A stretch of DNA of 50,869 nt, from contig JAFLUF010000007.1 of NCBI GenBank assembly GCA_022508925.1, forward strand, positions 1-50,869, given 5' to 3'. A model generated the notes under the pieces. It saw nothing but the letters and a program-made list of their open reading frames with translations. It made no database searches and was not told the DNA's origin. Position numbers and translations under genes: made by a program. Shown in pieces: positions 18,355 through 25,817 of the stretch (positions are counted from its first letter, which is position 1; the number at the start of each line of letters is the position of its first letter). The stretch is from Oscillospiraceae bacterium (GTDB lineage Bacteria > Bacillota > Clostridia > Oscillospirales > Ruminococcaceae).

Positions 18355-21300
18355 TCAGATCTTGTACGGAACAGCCGAGAATTCCTCGCTGTCGTCGCTT
18401 ACCCTGAACTCTCCGTAAAGAAGCTCGCAGTCGCTGATCTGCAAAAGCTTTTCAGCCTCCGCCGCCGGACACGGGAAAACGACTTTATGCCTGAACAACG
18501 ACAGGAAGCCGGAAGCCATCTGGCTTACGCTCGAGCATACAAACATCACGCGGCATCCGCACTTTGCGCCCTTCAAAAACAGCTTTTTAAGCTCCGCGGA
18601 GGCATTCTGGTCTTCGGCGTGAAGAGAGGTCATAAGCATATCTCCGCCGAGAATTATCAGAAGCTCGTTCATCATTCCCGCGCTGAGATGAGAAGCAATA
18701 TCCTTTATGCGCGCCGCCGCCCCATCGCTTTCGACAACACTCGTTCCGCTGAGAATTCCGCTTACAGAAAGCTCGGTATAAACAGAATTATCCTTTGCCG
18801 CGATTATTTCAGCCTGTATTCCCTGCTCTTCAAGCGACTTTATCGCCGCCGCCACAACAGCCGCCGCGGATTTTTCCGAGCTTTTCGGCGCAACCATGAT
18901 CAGGTTTTCGGAATAATCCTCGCGCAGGATAATCGGAACGTTTGCGGAAATTCTGCTCGGTTCTCCCAAAAACAGCATTATCTCACTGTTTTCTCGAACC
19001 GCAATAAGCTCTGTGCGCGAGCTCTCTCTCTCAGTGTATGAAACAGCCGCGCTTCTGTCCGCGACAAGCGGTCTTTTTTCAAGATAATTTTCTTCGTTTG
19101 AGTCATATTCATAAGACTGAGTATAGCTCTTTATAGCGCCCTGCTCGGGGATATCGATCTTCGTAATCGCCACGCCGTTTGCGCACGAAACAAGCACATG
19201 ATTATCGGGAATCCTGCTCGGAGCGTCTTCGCCGAACAATGCCCCGAGGTTTCTCTCTCTGCCCGAAACGGCTGCGATACTTTCAACTGAATTGACCAGA
19301 GCATCACATACTTTTCCGTTTTCTGTGAATGCCGTTCCTACAAGAACAAGGTTTATTCCGTACTTAGAACAATTTCCGAGCAGATTTTCAAGCGAGCGTC
19401 TCGGATTCTTCCCGAAGTATTTCGGCGCGCGGTCAAGCGATCTCAAAAGCTCCGCAAAATCACTTACCACAGCGATGATTCTCGGAAGATAAACGTCCCG
19501 CGGAATTTCGTCGTAATCAGTATAATGCTTTTCCTTAAACAGCTCCGCGCGTGAGCTTTTCTCATTGACAAGAAGCTCTGCAAAATCGACCGCGGTCTCG
19601 TCCGATTCGTCCGATACGGCATATTTCAGATGTGTACTCGCGGAATTTATAAGCCCGATAAGGCTATGGTCATTGTCAAAAAGCCACAGCTCGGCGCTGT
19701 CGGGATGAGTACAAGCGCGAACGCGATCCAAAACCGCCTTTGTGATCTTGGTTCTGTCATCGCCGTTTTTGCCGCAGATAAACGCCGCGTTTTTACTTAT
19801 GTCAAGATACTCGCCGCGAGCGCCGACAACAATTTTCGGAAGCTTTCTCGAGCCTTTTTCGGGAGTTATTTCCTCTTCGGGCTCCGCCTCGAATACCTCG
19901 GCCGTTTCTTCAAATTCTTCAGGCTGTTCGATATACTCAGCCTGATTTTCAACCGTTTCTTCAACAGGCGGCACAGGCTCAACCGACGGATGCGCGACAG
20001 GCGCCGCTTCTACAACAGGCTGAACAGCGGGCGCGGGAGCAGGGGCAGGAGCAGATACAGGAGCCGTATATACAGGCTGAGCCGAAACTGCGTTTTGCGT
20101 TCCCGCAACTCTGCGCTGCTCTATAAAGGCTCTGCGAACAGCGTCGGGAATATCCGACGGTTTTGAATACCAGAAAAGGCTTTCACGGGTCTTGTCTATG
20201 TAAAATCCGCCGTTTCTGCTTCTTATGGTAATAGCTATGCTGCGAAGCTCTGTTATGATATCACTGTCGCTCTCAGCGCCGTTATGTACTATTACAAGCA
20301 TAGCGCCGCTTTGCTCGATATTTCTCGCCAAGTCCATAACCTGATCGCTGAACTCGGGTCCGAAATCCTCCGGAAAACCGTGGATAACAATTACTCTCGA
20401 AACAAAATTTGGCGTTGGATTTGACTTTATCGCCGAGTAAACCTCTGTCATCTTGCTGTTTATTTCAATAGGCGACTGAGGAGCGATGATAAACGGGTTA
20501 ACCCCCTTAGCGAACGCGGACATGATACCCAAAGACTCAATGCTGTTTACCGAAGGGTCAAGATAGACCATATCGGTTATATCCGAGCCGCAGTACTTGA
20601 TAAGATTCAGGAGCAGTCTTTCCACGCCGCCCATAAGATATGTCTGATTTCTCTCATCATATTCGAGCATCAGAACACTGCCTGTCTGGGTAGGAACGCT
20701 GAAAGGCGCGCCAATTGTCCTCGAAGCAGGATTGTATTCTCCGTTGGATATGGCGGAAAGCTCCTGCTCTACCTCCATCGGGACGGAAAAGCGTATCCTG
20801 CGCTGACCTATCGAAATTTTGCTCTTATCTATGAGATTTACCGTACTATGAGAATTAAACGCGGATTTGTCAAATGACAAAAGCTGTAAATAACGCTTGA
20901 AATCCTCGGACATTACATAAGCGCGCAAATCCTGCTCGTGCTTTTCCTTTCTGCTTTCAAGCAGCGCCACGTCTCCGTCATACTGACGCTTAGCCTGAAC
21001 CTTGCTGCCCTCGATAAGCTTTCTGGTGCGTTCCATTTCCGCCTCGTAAAACAGCTTTTGTCCGGAAGCCTTTGTATAAAGCGACTCGGCGTTAGGGTCG
21101 TTTTTTGAATCGAGCTTTATCGTCTGGCGAATGCTTTCGAGCGCGCCCTCGGAGGTTTCAAAAGGCATCTGCGCTTCTTCGAGATCGCTCGCGTGCTCAC
21201 GGGCATACTGCATAAGCTCGGACACTTTCCTTATCTTTCCTCTGATCTCCTCGAGTTTTCTGTTCAGGTCATTATCGGATGATTTGCAATAATCGTTATA

Positions 21301-21396
21301 TTCTTTCAGCGCCTTGTCTATATCGGCGTTGATATTCTTTTCCTCTTGAGCCAATTCCGTAAATTTACCAAGCATTTCATTAACCAGATCAGCCAT
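18355..21396 (-). CDS. Coiled-coil plus multi-domain FtsK/EssC-like protein with degenerate ATPase motifs
   Basis: ORF 1013 aa; N-terminal coiled coil (~aa 1-200), domain 1 (~aa 235-430), Pro/Ala/Glu-rich linker, domain 2 'FICGKNGDDRTKITKAVLDRVRA...ELWLFDND...LPRIIAVVSDFAELL...CSKYGINLVLVG', domain 3 'ENLIMVAPKSSEKSAAAVVAAAI'. Confidence 0.7.
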   Translation of the reverse strand: MADLVNEMLGKFTELAQEEKNINADIDKALKEYNDYCKSSDNDLNRKLEEIRGKIRKVSELMQYAREHASDLEEAQMPFETSEGALESIRQTIKLDSKNDPNAESLYTKASGQKLFYEAEMERTRKLIEGSKVQAKRQYDGDVALLESRKEKHEQDLRAYVMSEDFKRYLQLLSFDKSAFNSHSTVNLIDKSKISIGQRRIRFSVPMEVEQELSAISNGEYNPASRTIGAPFSVPTQTGSVLMLEYDERNQTYLMGGVERLLLNLIKYCGSDITDMVYLDPSVNSIESLGIMSAFAKGVNPFIIAPQSPIEINSKMTEVYSAIKSNPTPNFVSRVIVIHGFPEDFGPEFSDQVMDLARNIEQSGAMLVIVHNGAESDSDIITELRSIAITIRSRNGGFYIDKTRESLFWYSKPSDIPDAVRRAFIEQRRVAGTQNAVSAQPVYTAPVSAPAPAPAPAVQPVVEAAPVAHPSVEPVPPVEETVENQAEYIEQPEEFEETAEVFEAEPEEEITPEKGSRKLPKIVVGARGEYLDISKNAAFICGKNGDDRTKITKAVLDRVRACTHPDSAELWLFDNDHSLIGLINSASTHLKYAVSDESDETAVDFAELLVNEKSSRAELFKEKHYTDYDEIPRDVYLPRIIAVVSDFAELLRSLDRAPKYFGKNPRRSLENLLGNCSKYGINLVLVGTAFTENGKVCDALVNSVESIAAVSGRERNLGALFGEDAPSRIPDNHVLVSCANGVAITKIDIPEQGAIKSYTQSYEYDSNEENYLEKRPLVADRSAAVSYTERESSRTELIAVRENSEIMLFLGEPSRISANVPIILREDYSENLIMVAPKSSEKSAAAVVAAAIKSLEEQGIQAEIIAAKDNSVYTELSVSGILSGTSVVESDGAAARIKDIASHLSAGMMNELLIILGGDMLMTSLHAEDQNASAELKKLFLKGAKCGCRVMFVCSSVSQMASGFLSLFRHKVVFPCPAAEAEKLLQISDCELLYGEFRVSDDSEEFSAVPYKI

Positions 21397-21446
21397 AACT
21401 CAATTCTCCTTGTTTTGTATTTGTAGATACACCACAACTTATATTT

Positions 21447-21475
21447 ATTATACAATATAAGTTTGCGTATGTCAA
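21447..21475 (-). promoter_or_regulatory. Full-consensus sigmaA promoter for the FtsK-like gene
   Basis: Minus strand TTGACA (21475-21470), 17-nt spacer, TATAAT (21452-21447), about 50 nt upstream of the ATG; AAGGAG Shine-Dalgarno. Confidence 0.88.
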
Positions 21476-21584
21476 TAGATTTTATCAATTTTGTACAATT
21501 TGCAGATAACGCGATCAATAAAAACGCGTGTTTTTCAACGCGCGTCAGACTGTATAAAAACTCTCAAAAATATACAAAACTAAA

Positions 21585-21649
21585 TGTGGGGAAAACCTTT
21601 CCGAAGAAAGGTTTTCCCCACACCCTTTTCCAAAGACTTTTTGTACGCT
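21585..21649 (+). repeat. Dispersed hairpin repeat, copy 2
   Basis: Perfect 17-bp stem TGTGGGGAAAACCTTTC / GAAAGGTTTTCCCCACA with CGAA loop, then CCCTTTTCCAAAGACTTTTTGTACGCT, shared with 7595-7662. Confidence 0.88.
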
Positions 21650-21654
21650 GCCTT

Positions 21655-22596
21655 TTACGCTTTCACAGCAGCTTTTACCACATTTACGATATTTTCAGCA
21701 CTGAGACCGAACTCCTTGAGCAAAACCTTTGCGGGACCGCTGTGTCCGTAAACATCGTTTACGCCGATCTTTATCACGGGGACGGGATATTCCTCAAGCA
21801 CAACGTCGCCTACCGCCGAGCCTAAACCGCCGATAATGCTGTGCTCTTCAACAGTCACGATCTTGCCCGTTTCCTTTGCGGCTTTAACGATAATATCACG
21901 GTCTATGGGCTTTATTGTGTGGATATTTATCACACGAGCGTCTATGCCCTGCTCGTGCAGAGCCTGAGCCGCCTCGACCGCCTCTGCTACCATAAGTCCG
22001 CTCGCGATAATGGTAATATCCTTTCCGTCCTTCATGGTTATGCCCTTGCCAAGCTCAAACTTATAGTCGGGACCGTTGAATATCGGCACCGCCAAGCGTC
22101 CGAAGCGCAGATAGGTCGGACCGTCGTGCTTTGCCATGGCAAGAACCGCCGCCTTTGCCTCGACATAATCCGCGGGAACTATTACGGTCATATTCGGAAG
22201 CGCTCTCATAACTCCAACGTCCTCGCAGCACTGATGCGTCGCGCCATCCTCTCCGACGGAAATTCCGCCGTGTGTAGCACCGATCTTTACGTTCAGCTGC
22301 GGGTAGGCAATGGAGTTTCGGATAACCTCAAACGCTCTTCCCGCGGCAAACATAGCAAAAGAGCTTGCGAAAACAAGCCTGCCCGCCGATGCGAGTCCCG
22401 AAGCCACGCCCATCATATTCTGCTCGGAAATTCCACAGTTGAAGAACCTTTCGGGATATGCCTTCTGAAAAACAGACGTCTTAGTAGCCGCCGACAAGTC
22501 AGCGTCGAGCACCACCATATCGGGGCGAAGCTCGCCGAGCTCGCAAAGTCCGTCGCCATATCCCTCGCGCGTAGCGCGTTTTGTTAATTCAGCCAT
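21655..22596 (-). CDS. Transketolase C-terminal subunit
   Basis: ORF 313 aa; 'MVVLDADLSAATKTSVFQKAYPERFFNCGISEQNMMGVASGLASAGRLVFASSFAMFAAGRAFE'. Confidence 0.95.
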   Translation of the reverse strand: MAELTKRATREGYGDGLCELGELRPDMVVLDADLSAATKTSVFQKAYPERFFNCGISEQNMMGVASGLASAGRLVFASSFAMFAAGRAFEVIRNSIAYPQLNVKIGATHGGISVGEDGATHQCCEDVGVMRALPNMTVIVPADYVEAKAAVLAMAKHDGPTYLRFGRLAVPIFNGPDYKFELGKGITMKDGKDITIIASGLMVAEAVEAAQALHEQGIDARVINIHTIKPIDRDIIVKAAKETGKIVTVEEHSIIGGLGSAVGDVVLEEYPVPVIKIGVNDVYGHSGPAKVLLKEFGLSAENIVNVVKAAVKA

Positions 22597-23447
22597 TATT
22601 TCACGCTCCCTTCAAGCTCTGCAAGATGCTCGCGGAGCTGTTTTGCCGCACGCTGATAGTCCTCGTCGCCGGGAGCTTTTCCGTGCCATTCTACGGCGTT
22701 TTCCATATAGTCAACGCCCTTGCCCTTTGTGGTTTTAAGGATTATAACCGTCGGCTTTTCAAAAACTCTCTCCGCCGCGTCAAAAGCCTTTTCCATCTGG
22801 GAGAAGTCGTGTCCGTTTATTGTTATCGCGTTCCAGCCGAACGCCTCGAATTTTTCCTCGATAGGATACGGAGACATGACCTCGCTTATCTTGCCGTCAA
22901 TCTGAAGACCGTTGTTATCTACGATCGCGACAAGATTATCGAGCTTGTAGTGAGAAGCGAACATCGCCGCCTCCCATACCATGCCCTCCTGAAGCTCTCC
23001 GTCTCCCAAAATCGTATACACCTTATAGCTCTCGCACGACAATTTTCCCGCAAGCGCCATTCCGCAGGCCTGCGAGATGCCCTGTCCGAGCGAGCCCGTG
23101 CTTGCGTCAACACCGGGAGTCTTTTTCCTGTCCGGGTGTCCCTCAAGCATCGAACCGCTTTGTCTGAGCGTTTTCAGCTCGTCAAACGGGAAAAAGCCTC
23201 TCAGCGCCAGAACAGCGTACAGCGCGGGCGCAGAATGTCCCTTTGATAAAACCACCCTGTCGCGCGAAGGATTTTCGGGATCTTTAGGGTCTACATTAAG
23301 TCTGTGCTTATACATATAGGTCAGCGCGTCGGCAATTGACAGCGCGCCGCCGGGATGTCCGCACTTTGCGTTATAAACGCCCTCAATGATACCTATCCTC
23401 ACCTTTGCGGCGTCAATTTCAAGCTCTCGAACAAGTTTCTCATCCAT
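22596..23447 (-). CDS. Transketolase N-terminal subunit
   Basis: ORF 283 aa; 'CGHPGGALSIADALTYMYKHRLNVDPKDPENPSRDRVVLSKGHSAPALYAVLALRG', 'ILGDGELQEGMVWEAAMFASHYKLDNLVAIVDNNGLQIDG' (ThDP-binding). Confidence 0.95.
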   Translation of the reverse strand: MDEKLVRELEIDAAKVRIGIIEGVYNAKCGHPGGALSIADALTYMYKHRLNVDPKDPENPSRDRVVLSKGHSAPALYAVLALRGFFPFDELKTLRQSGSMLEGHPDRKKTPGVDASTGSLGQGISQACGMALAGKLSCESYKVYTILGDGELQEGMVWEAAMFASHYKLDNLVAIVDNNGLQIDGKISEVMSPYPIEEKFEAFGWNAITINGHDFSQMEKAFDAAERVFEKPTVIILKTTKGKGVDYMENAVEWHGKAPGDEDYQRAAKQLREHLAELEGSVK

Positions 23448-23504
23448 TTGTCCGTTTCTCCCTCCACATAGTTCTTTATTTTTATGTATAGAAGCAAAGC
23501 TCCT

Positions 23505-24317
23505 TTATGTACGATACTGTAAATTCCCGATATGGTCGATTATCTCGGCGATAGCTCCGCTGTTGTTGTCGCAGACTATCAGGTCCGCAGCTTGTTTGAC
23601 GCTTTCGTGAGAATTTATCGGGGCACAGCCGAGATCTGCGTGTTTTATCATGGCAATATCGTTTTTATAATCTCCCGCCGCTACGGTAAAGCGGTTTTCG
23701 GCATTAAGCAGCTTTATCAGCCGCTGAAAGCCCGACCACTTGTCCACGCCCTCGGGCAGGCACTCGTAAAAAAGCGGCCCCGAGCGTATCCAATGAACTC
23801 CGACGAAATCTCCCGCCTGCACAAAGCTCTCTACTCTGTCAATAAGCTCCGGCTCACCCGAAAAGAGGAATTTCAGCCAGCCGCTTTTCGGAATTTCCGA
23901 AACCTTGCGAAAATCGGCGTTTACCTGCTCCCAGTCAAGGTGCGTCTGCTCGGTATCATTGAGATACGGCACATATACCGTCTGCTCGCACAACACCTCC
24001 GCGCCGATATCCGGGAAGGCCTGTCCGATAATATCAACATAATCATACGCGCACCTGTCTATTTCACTGCGCCACAAAAACTCGTCCTTACTGAAATCGT
24101 ACACCGCCGCGCCGTTGAAAATAACGGACGGAGAGTCGGTTATCATCTCGACTACGCGCTTTGCCATTGCGTATCCGCGTCCCGTTGCCGCGGCAAAGAT
24201 ACCGCCGCCGGCGCGAAATCTCTCGATAGCCTTAAGGTCGCAGTCAAGCAGACGCTTATCATCGGTAAGCAGTGTACCGTCGAGATCGGTCACAAAAATA
24301 ACGTTGTTAAAATCCAT
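23505..24317 (-). CDS. HAD family hydrolase (Cof-like)
   Basis: ORF 270 aa; 'VIFVTDLDGTLLTDDKRLLD', 'VAAGDYKNDIAMIKHADLGCAPINSHESVKQAADLIV'. Confidence 0.93.
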   Translation of the reverse strand: MDFNNVIFVTDLDGTLLTDDKRLLDCDLKAIERFRAGGGIFAAATGRGYAMAKRVVEMITDSPSVIFNGAAVYDFSKDEFLWRSEIDRCAYDYVDIIGQAFPDIGAEVLCEQTVYVPYLNDTEQTHLDWEQVNADFRKVSEIPKSGWLKFLFSGEPELIDRVESFVQAGDFVGVHWIRSGPLFYECLPEGVDKWSGFQRLIKLLNAENRFTVAAGDYKNDIAMIKHADLGCAPINSHESVKQAADLIVCDNNSGAIAEIIDHIGNLQYRT

Positions 24318-24330
24318 TATTGCTTTTCAA

Positions 24331-25230
24331 TTACTGTTTTTCAATTTCATTTAGAAATCTCATAAAATAATCGGGCAGTTCGCTCGAAAATTCCATATAC
24401 TCCCCTGTTCTCGGGTGAACAAATCCAATTTTCTGAGCATGAAGGCACTGACCGCCCAGCCACTTGGGCTTTCCGCTTCCGTAAACCTCGTCGCCCGCGA
24501 CAGGATGTCCGATGTACGAAAGATGAACGCGTATCTGATGCGTCCTGCCTGTTTCAAGCCTTACGGAAAGATGAGTATAGCCCGCGTAGTTTCGGACAAC
24601 GGAATAGTGTGTTACCGCCTCGCGGGAGTTTTCAGTTGTCACGCACATTTTCTTACGTTCTGTTTTGTGCCGGCCTATCGGCGCGTTTACCGTTCCGTTT
24701 TCCTTTATACAGCCGCATACGACTGCCTGATACTCGCGCGTAAAGCTATGCTCTTTTATCTGCTCGGACAGCCCTATATGCGCGAAATCGTTTTTCGCTA
24801 TCATAAGCAGTCCGCTGGTATCCTTGTCGATCCTGTGAACTATTCCCGGTCTTAACTCGCCGTTTATTCCCGAAAGACTGTTCTTGCAGTGATACATAAG
24901 CGCGTTTACGAGCGTGCCCGAATAATGACCCGCGGCGGGATGTACCACCATTCCCTTAGGCTTGTTTACAACAAGCAGGTCGCTGTCCTCATAGACAATA
25001 TCAAGCGGAATGTTTTCGGGAAGTATCTCGGTTTCCTCAGCCTCGGGAATTTCCACAACGACCTCAGCGCCGAGCTTTACCGCGGATTTCTTATCCACGG
25101 TCTTTTTGTCCACAGTAACAAATCCGCCTTCGATGAGCTTTGAGGCAAGACTTCTTGAAAGCCCGGCGTTTTCCGCGACAAGCTTATCGAGCCTGTCAGA
25201 GGACGAAATAAAAAAGCTAACTCTCTCCAT
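24331..25230 (-). CDS. RluA family 23S rRNA/tRNA pseudouridine synthase (YlyB-like)
   Basis: ORF 299 aa; S4 domain start; 'PGIVHRIDKDTSGLLMIAKND', 'ETGRTHQIRVHLSYIGHPVAGDEVYG'. Confidence 0.95.
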   Translation of the reverse strand: MERVSFFISSSDRLDKLVAENAGLSRSLASKLIEGGFVTVDKKTVDKKSAVKLGAEVVVEIPEAEETEILPENIPLDIVYEDSDLLVVNKPKGMVVHPAAGHYSGTLVNALMYHCKNSLSGINGELRPGIVHRIDKDTSGLLMIAKNDFAHIGLSEQIKEHSFTREYQAVVCGCIKENGTVNAPIGRHKTERKKMCVTTENSREAVTHYSVVRNYAGYTHLSVRLETGRTHQIRVHLSYIGHPVAGDEVYGSGKPKWLGGQCLHAQKIGFVHPRTGEYMEFSSELPDYFMRFLNEIEKQ

Positions 25231-25750
25231 TTTTACGGTTCGCTTTTTTCGCTTTTATCTCACGTATTTCTCCCACAACCACGGATACCGCGAGAATTCC
25301 CGCGCCCACTACCGCGCAGACGTCCGCGATATTGAAAACAGCAAAGTTTATGATACGCAAATCAATAAAGTCAACAACAAGCCCGCCGTTGAATATCCTG
25401 TCTATAAGATTTCCTATCCCGCCGCCTATGATAAGCGATGAGGCGGCGATCTGAACAGGCTGTTTTATGCGCTTTACAATCACGGCGTACAAAAATCCCG
25501 CGATAACCACAGATGTTACTATGATCAACAGCGCGCGCTGTCCGCTGAATCGGCTGAACGCCGCGCCGTCATTAAGACAGTAATATAGATTCAACACCTC
25601 GGTGTCGCCGATCTTAATCAGATTAATTGTCTGTCTGAGCTCCATTTTTGACTCGACCAGCCACTTGGTGAGCCTGTCAAGTCCCACCAGAGCCGCGGCG
25701 ACCGAAAGCCAGATGTACTGCAATTTGCTCCTCTTTTCTATTCTTTCCAT
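25217..25750 (-). CDS. lspA: Signal peptidase II
   Basis: ORF 177 aa; 'LNDGAAFSRFSGQRALLI', 'SSLIIGGGIGNLIDRIFNGGLVVDFIDL', 'FAVFNIADVCAVVG' (catalytic Asp pair retained). Confidence 0.95.
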   Translation of the reverse strand: MERIEKRSKLQYIWLSVAAALVGLDRLTKWLVESKMELRQTINLIKIGDTEVLNLYYCLNDGAAFSRFSGQRALLIIVTSVVIAGFLYAVIVKRIKQPVQIAASSLIIGGGIGNLIDRIFNGGLVVDFIDLRIINFAVFNIADVCAVVGAGILAVSVVVGEIREIKAKKANRKNGES

Positions 25751-25817
25751 TCTACATTTATTGCGTTATTTCAGCGAAATAAGGAAGAGTGACCCCCTCT
25801 TCCTTATTCTAACAACA

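Noticed and set aside
18355-21396. Type VII secretion system around the FtsK/EssC-like protein
   Set aside because: No WXG100, EsaA/EssB-like or LXG genes nearby, and the ATPase motifs look degraded; only protein-level resemblance is supported.
21655-23447. Split transketolase as a broken gene
   Set aside because: Separate N- and C-terminal transketolase subunits are common in Firmicutes; both ORFs have intact starts and motifs.
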